A stretch of 64,000 nt of DNA. It comes from Firmicutes bacterium TM09-10 (lineage in GTDB: Bacteria > Bacillota > Clostridia > Lachnospirales > Lachnospiraceae). Made by a program: the position numbers and the translations under genes. Below are positions 60,824 through 64,000 of the stretch, in pieces. Numbering within the stretch: the first letter of the stretch is position 1; each line of letters starts with the position of its first letter. Location: contig QUKC01000003.1 in NCBI GenBank assembly GCA_003481005.1, positions 124,001-188,000 of the forward strand, in the 5' to 3' direction. The notes beneath the pieces were generated by a model. That model was not told the origin of the DNA. It did no database searches and worked only from the letters and a program-made list of their open reading frames with translations.

Positions 60824-61948
60824 TTACACACGCCCCTGCGAGCGGATCGCTGCCGCGATCTCCTGCAGTCTCGGCAGGCATGCATCAAAAAACATCCGAT
60901 AGGACTGGCAGAAGTAATTTTCTCCCGGTTTGCTTCCCGGCTGCTCCCGGTGCCGCCTGCAGCCGCCCCGGCAGATCATGAAATAAGGACAGGCGCGGCA
61001 TTCTTCTGTATGATTGCAGGAAGCTTCCACAAATCCCTGCTTTAATCGTCTCTCATGAATCGTTTCAAACGAATCCTCGTTTAAATTTCCGATCCGATAC
61101 TCGTCGAGCACATAAAAGTCACACGGATACACGCTGCCGTCCGCCTCCACGATATTCTGGAAGCTGCAGACGCCCCGCTGCTCGCACGATTCCGGGAACT
61201 GTCCCAGTAAAATCCCGACATAATTTTCAAACTGGCGGATATAGGGCTGTTTTCCCTGCCGTAAATCCAGATCCCACAGTTCGAACAGCTCGATCAGAAA
61301 CCTTCCGTACATCTCCGGGGAAAGAGAATATTCCTCCTGCCCCTGGCGCTCGCTGATGGGGTCGAGACAGGCGATATACTGCTGCCACGAAAATCCCAGC
61401 TTCCGGAAATTTTCATAAATCCGGCGGATCTTCGGTGCTGTCTTGCCGTTTACCACCATCAGCACGTTAAATTCCACACCGGCAGCTTCCAAAAGCTTCG
61501 CTGATTCCAAAACGCGGAAATAGGTGTCTTTTCCTGCAGCATCCTTCCGGTACAGATCATGCGTCGCCTTGATTCCATCCACAGAAAGACCGATCAGGAA
61601 ATGATTTTTTGCAAAAAACTGACACCATTCCTCATTCAGCGCATAGCCGTTCGTCTGCAATGCGTGGGAAATCGTAACATTTTTGGTATTATATTTTTGT
61701 TCCAGACGAATACATTCCCGAAAAAAATCCAGCCCTGCCAGCGTCGGTTCCCCGCCCTGGAACGCGATCGTACAGGAGCCTTCTGCAAATTCCAGTGTCC
61801 GCCTGATCACGTTTTCCAGCGTGGCAAAGCTCATAATGCCATAAGAGGCCTGGCTGCGCTTTTCCATTTCGTCCGCATAAAAACAATATTGACAACGCAT
61901 GTTGCACAGACCGGATGCGGGCTTCATCATCACATGAATCGCAGGCAT
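60824..61948 (-). CDS. Anaerobic sulfatase-maturating enzyme, radical SAM/SPASM
   Basis: A 374-residue radical SAM enzyme, close in layout to the clostridial anSME. The start is ATG 61948, overlapping the nahK stop by one base (TGATG). CNMRCQYCFY places the SAM-cluster Cys at 14, 18 and 21; AFQGGEPTLAG and ALQTNGYALNEEWC follow. The C-terminal SPASM region has SCEQRGVCSFQNIVEADGSVYPCDFYVLDEYRIGN and ECRACPYFMICRGGCRR, giving the two auxiliary clusters. It oxidises the active-site Cys or Ser of sulfatases to formylglycine without oxygen. The only sulfatase in the window is at 33 kb. Confidence 0.92.
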   Translation of the reverse strand: MPAIHVMMKPASGLCNMRCQYCFYADEMEKRSQASYGIMSFATLENVIRRTLEFAEGSCTIAFQGGEPTLAGLDFFRECIRLEQKYNTKNVTISHALQTNGYALNEEWCQFFAKNHFLIGLSVDGIKATHDLYRKDAAGKDTYFRVLESAKLLEAAGVEFNVLMVVNGKTAPKIRRIYENFRKLGFSWQQYIACLDPISERQGQEEYSLSPEMYGRFLIELFELWDLDLRQGKQPYIRQFENYVGILLGQFPESCEQRGVCSFQNIVEADGSVYPCDFYVLDEYRIGNLNEDSFETIHERRLKQGFVEASCNHTEECRACPYFMICRGGCRRHREQPGSKPGENYFCQSYRMFFDACLPRLQEIAAAIRSQGRV

Positions 61949-63066
61949 CAGAGATATTTCTCCACAATCGCATTCATCTGATCCCATTTTGCTTCCATAT
62001 CCGCAACGAGCTTGAACTGTGTTCTTGCACGGTCGAGGTTATGGTTCTCACGGTGGATCTTGAAATAAATATCGTTCTGCAGATGGTCTGTCAGGAAACG
62101 CATGCCGCATTCCAGCGTCATCAGCTTCGCACCCATCGGCATCAGTCTGATTTCCTTCTCCGTCAGGCTTCCTGCACAGCCCTCCGTGTAGCCTTTGGTA
62201 TAAATTTCAAACAAGTTCATATCGCAGGATACCAGGTCCAGGTTCTGCTCGTCCTCTGCAGCTGTGCTTGCGCCGAAACGGATCGAATCGCCGTAATCGT
62301 ACAGCGCACTTCCCGGCATAACAGTATCCAGATCGATGACACAAAGACCTTTTCCGGTCTTATTGTCAATCATGACATTATTTAACTTGGTATCATTGTG
62401 AGTAACACGCAGCGGGATCTCTCCCTTTGCCAGTGCATCGCAAATGATATGGCAGTCTGCCTCTCTCGCTTTGACAAATTCGATCTCTGCCTGTACATCC
62501 CTTGCACGTCCGGCCACGTCTTCCTCTACCGCTTTTAAGAAGTTGTGAAAACGGTCTACCGTATTATGGAAGTTTTTGATCGTCTCATGCAGGGTTGCTG
62601 CCGGATAATCTGCCAGCAACTGCTGGAAATGTCCGAATGCAACCGCGCTGTTGTAAAAATCCTCCGGCTTTTCTACCAGATCAAAGCAGGTCGCATCATC
62701 AATGAATACATAGCTTCTCCAATAATCACCTGTTTCATCCTGTAAATAGCTCGCGCCATCCTTTGTCAGGATAATGTTAAGTGTCTCACGCTCCGGATCG
62801 CCGCCGGCTGCAATAATTTTTTTCCGTAAGAACGTTGTAACATTTACAACATTTTCCATCAGTTCCTTCGGATTCCGGAAAATATCGTCATTCATGCGCT
62901 GCAAAATATAATGCTTGTTGCTGCCGTCCTCAAGCTCACAGGTCAGCATAAACGTATCGTTGATATGACCGCTGCCATAGGGACTCATCTTTGTAATTTT
63001 CCCTGCAAACCGAAAGCTCTCCGCCACTTTCCGGCAGATCTCTTCTTTTTTATTCAAGTGCTCCAT
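61948..63066 (-). CDS. nahK: N-acetylhexosamine 1-kinase-like phosphotransferase
   Basis: A 372-residue aminoglycoside-phosphotransferase-fold kinase that closely follows NahK/LnpB of bifidobacteria: PYGSGHINDTFMLT and YILQRMNDDIFRNP at the N-terminus, the catalytic LRVTHNDTKLNNVMIDNKTGKG near residue 225, then VIDLDTVMPGSALYDYGDSIRFGASTAAEDE and LECGMRFLTDHLQNDIYFKI. NahK phosphorylates GalNAc or GlcNAc at C1 in the galacto-N-biose/lacto-N-biose route from mucin and milk glycans. Neighbouring pathway enzymes are absent, so substrate is by similarity. It heads a two-gene unit with the sulfatase maturase; ATG follows GGAGGGTGAAATACA. Confidence 0.85.
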   Translation of the reverse strand: MEHLNKKEEICRKVAESFRFAGKITKMSPYGSGHINDTFMLTCELEDGSNKHYILQRMNDDIFRNPKELMENVVNVTTFLRKKIIAAGGDPERETLNIILTKDGASYLQDETGDYWRSYVFIDDATCFDLVEKPEDFYNSAVAFGHFQQLLADYPAATLHETIKNFHNTVDRFHNFLKAVEEDVAGRARDVQAEIEFVKAREADCHIICDALAKGEIPLRVTHNDTKLNNVMIDNKTGKGLCVIDLDTVMPGSALYDYGDSIRFGASTAAEDEQNLDLVSCDMNLFEIYTKGYTEGCAGSLTEKEIRLMPMGAKLMTLECGMRFLTDHLQNDIYFKIHRENHNLDRARTQFKLVADMEAKWDQMNAIVEKYL

Positions 63067-63185
63067 TGTATTTCACCCTCCGTATAACTCTCCTGTCCGT
63101 CTCCTTTTGTAACTTATCACATATTTTACAACATTTTACATCATTTGTACATTGCTTTCCCACAAGAGGTACCTTTTATGAAAAA

Positions 63186-63309
63186 GGATCCTGCAAAGTA
63201 GGATTCTCCGCCTGCGGCGGGTCGCGCAAGCGACATTCTTCCATTCCGCCGCAGTGCGATCCTCGCGGAGCGTTTTTATCGTATGGAAACGAAGTTTCCT
63301 ATACGATAA
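63186..63309 (+). repeat. R2 structured repeat, copy c
   Basis: GATCCTGC-AAA-GTAGGATTC hairpin, CTCCGC...GCGGAG enclosing a perfect CTGCGGCGG/CCGCCGCAG stem, the GTCGC-GCAA-GCGAC hairpin, then ATCGTATGGAAAC-GAA-GTTTCCTATACGAT. Confidence 0.9.
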
Positions 63310-63310
63310 A

Positions 63311-63345
63311 AAAACGGCATAGTAGAAACTGCCATGCCGTTTTTC
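63311..63345 (-). terminator. Bidirectional terminator-like hairpin
   Basis: AAAACGGCAT pairs with ATGCCGTTTT around a 13-nt loop; T-runs on both strands (TTTTTTT on the minus strand). Confidence 0.75.
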
Positions 63346-63360
63346 GTAAAAAACTCCATT

Positions 63361-63443
63361 CCGCAGGCGCTTTGCGCCGAAGGAATCGCGAGGCGAACGT
63401 CCAGTTCGGCTCTGCGATCATAGCTACTTTGTGACGCCTGCGG
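63361..63443 (-). other. Single-copy structured element
   Basis: CCGCAGGCG (63361-63369) and CGCCTGCGG (63435-63443) form a perfect 9-bp closing stem. Inside are GGCGC-TTT-GCGCC and CGAAC-GTCCA-GTTCG hairpins. It could be a further intergenic repeat with no second copy in this window. Confidence 0.5.
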
Positions 63444-63454
63444 CACAAATAGCT

Positions 63455-63490
63455 GTGTGAAAAATAAGCGATCACGCTTATTTTTCACAC
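63455..63490 (-). terminator. Terminator after glgP
   Basis: A perfect 16-bp stem (63455-63470 with 63475-63490; AAAATAAGCG / CGCTTATTTT core) with a 4-nt loop, 40 nt past the glgP stop. Confidence 0.8.
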
Positions 63491-63529
63491 TATACTCCGT
63501 TAAAAACGTAGTTTACTTTATCATTCTGT

Positions 63530-64000
63530 TTATTTCGACAGTTCCGGCTTGCTCGGAAGAATCACTTTTTCCTGATGCCAGATATCGCGCTCGTACTCTT
63601 CGATCGTACGGTCAGAGCTGAACTTGCCTGCGCACGCTACATTTAAGAGCGCGCTCTTTGCCCAGTTCTTCTCATCCTTATAAGCTGCTTCTACGCGGCG
63701 CTGTGCTTCTGCATAGGACTTGAAGTCCGCCAGAATGAAGTAAGTATCTGCCTTCGCAGTATCCTGGGTATTTAACAGGGAGTTATAAAGCGGTCTGAAC
63801 AGCTCGGGATCCTGAGGGGAATAGGTTCCGTTGATCAGCTGCATCAGCACGCGGCGGATATCCTGATCGTTGTTGAAGATATCCATCGGGTTGTAGCCGC
63901 CGTAGTTTTCGTACTGGATAACCTGCTCTGCACTCAGACCGAAGATGAAGGCATTTTCCTTGCCAACCTCTTCTACGATCTCCACATTCGCACCATCCAT
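63530..64000 (-). CDS. glgP: Glycogen/alpha-glucan phosphorylase, C-terminal part
   Basis: The last 156 residues of a phosphorylase that runs off the right edge. MDGANVEIVEEVGKENAFIFGL is the family's C-terminal DGANVEI...GxENxFIFG block, just after the pyridoxal-phosphate lysine region that lies outside the window. The end, ALLNVACAGKFSSDRTIEEYERDIW, is the normal C-terminus. The enzyme releases glucose 1-phosphate from glycogen or maltodextrins. Whether MalP or GlgP cannot be decided from this part. Confidence 0.95.
   Translation of the reverse strand: MDGANVEIVEEVGKENAFIFGLSAEQVIQYENYGGYNPMDIFNNDQDIRRVLMQLINGTYSPQDPELFRPLYNSLLNTQDTAKADTYFILADFKSYAEAQRRVEAAYKDEKNWAKSALLNVACAGKFSSDRTIEEYERDIWHQEKVILPSKPELSK

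Larger units (their letters stand above)
63067..63529 (-). other. Intergenic region between nahK and glgP
   Basis: 463 nt with no gene. It holds an AT-rich stretch just upstream of nahK (to about 63150), R2 copy c (63186-63309), a terminator hairpin (63311-63345), a structured element (63361-63443) and a second terminator (63455-63490). Confidence 0.6.

Overview
The window looks like chromosome of a spore-forming, anaerobic, gut-type Firmicute, most likely a Lachnospiraceae member (class Clostridia). The grounds are family-level protein similarity recalled by eye, strong AGGAGG-type ribosome sites, class-B PyrD/PyrK, clostridial-type sporulation genes (SpoIID, a SpoIIQ-like protein, a SPOCS/LysM protein), an oxygen-independent (radical SAM) sulfatase maturase, and a bile salt hydrolase-family gene at the left edge. 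No phage, transposase, rRNA, tRNA or CRISPR was seen. Most genes lie on the minus strand.

Layout. 0-2.6 kb: CPBP protease, CapA-like protein and a bile salt hydrolase-family gene cut by the window edge. 2.7-5.9 kb: OPA-type MFS transporter with a DeoR regulator, divergent from a ThuA-like gene. 6.1-8.4 kb: rpmG-secE-nusG-rplK-rplA, ending in a terminator with no rplJL-rpoBC behind it. 9-16 kb: glf, an XRE regulator, and xpaC-telA-DUF1538-PII-like. 16-20.2 kb: a heterodimeric ABC exporter and its MarR regulator, with a palindromic operator in the promoter. 20.3-25.4 kb: DUF1934, murI, a small exported protein, a GntR regulator, ispE and a SPOCS/LysM protein. 25.4-29 kb: pyrC-pyrK-pyrD and a PrcB-like lipoprotein. 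29.4-31.5 kb: a PlsC-type acyltransferase and a MATE pump. 31.5-40.7 kb: a Gram-positive glycan-utilisation locus (sulfatase, GH172/DUF2961, ArsR-type regulator with a large C-terminal domain, DUF624, GH43, sugar ABC importer). 40.9-44.3 kb: ABC-2 exporter and LytTR regulator. 44.5-46.4 kb: MarR and MATE. 46.5-50.5 kb: C69 dipeptidase, murF, ddl. 50.7-56.2 kb: livJHMGF plus a cytidylate-kinase-like gene. 56.2-58.4 kb: spoIID and a spoIIQ-like gene. 58.4-60.7 kb: aconitase-family hydratase. 60.8-63.1 kb: nahK-like kinase coupled to the sulfatase maturase. 63.5 kb to the right edge: the 3' end of a glycogen phosphorylase.

Functional links. The Cys-type sulfatase at 33 kb needs a formylglycine-generating enzyme, and an anSME-type enzyme is encoded 27 kb away, translationally coupled to an N-acetylhexosamine 1-kinase-like gene. 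This suggests use of sulfated, HexNAc-containing host glycans, alongside the bile-salt-hydrolase-family gene. The GH172/GH43/ABC locus is a second, independently controlled glycan system.

The least expected content is non-coding. At least four families of structured intergenic repeats are present: R1 (~155-160 nt, three copies), R2 (~95-125 nt, three copies), P3 (~40-nt palindrome, four copies) and R4 (55 nt, two copies). R1 and R2 show base-pair-preserving differences between copies. One P3 copy is inserted inside an R1 copy. I do not recognise these as named RNA or repeat families. Several further RNA or DNA control elements were also found: two long operator palindromes over MarR-regulated promoters, an attenuator-like leader before livJ, and a leader that would hide the ribosome site of the SPOCS gene.
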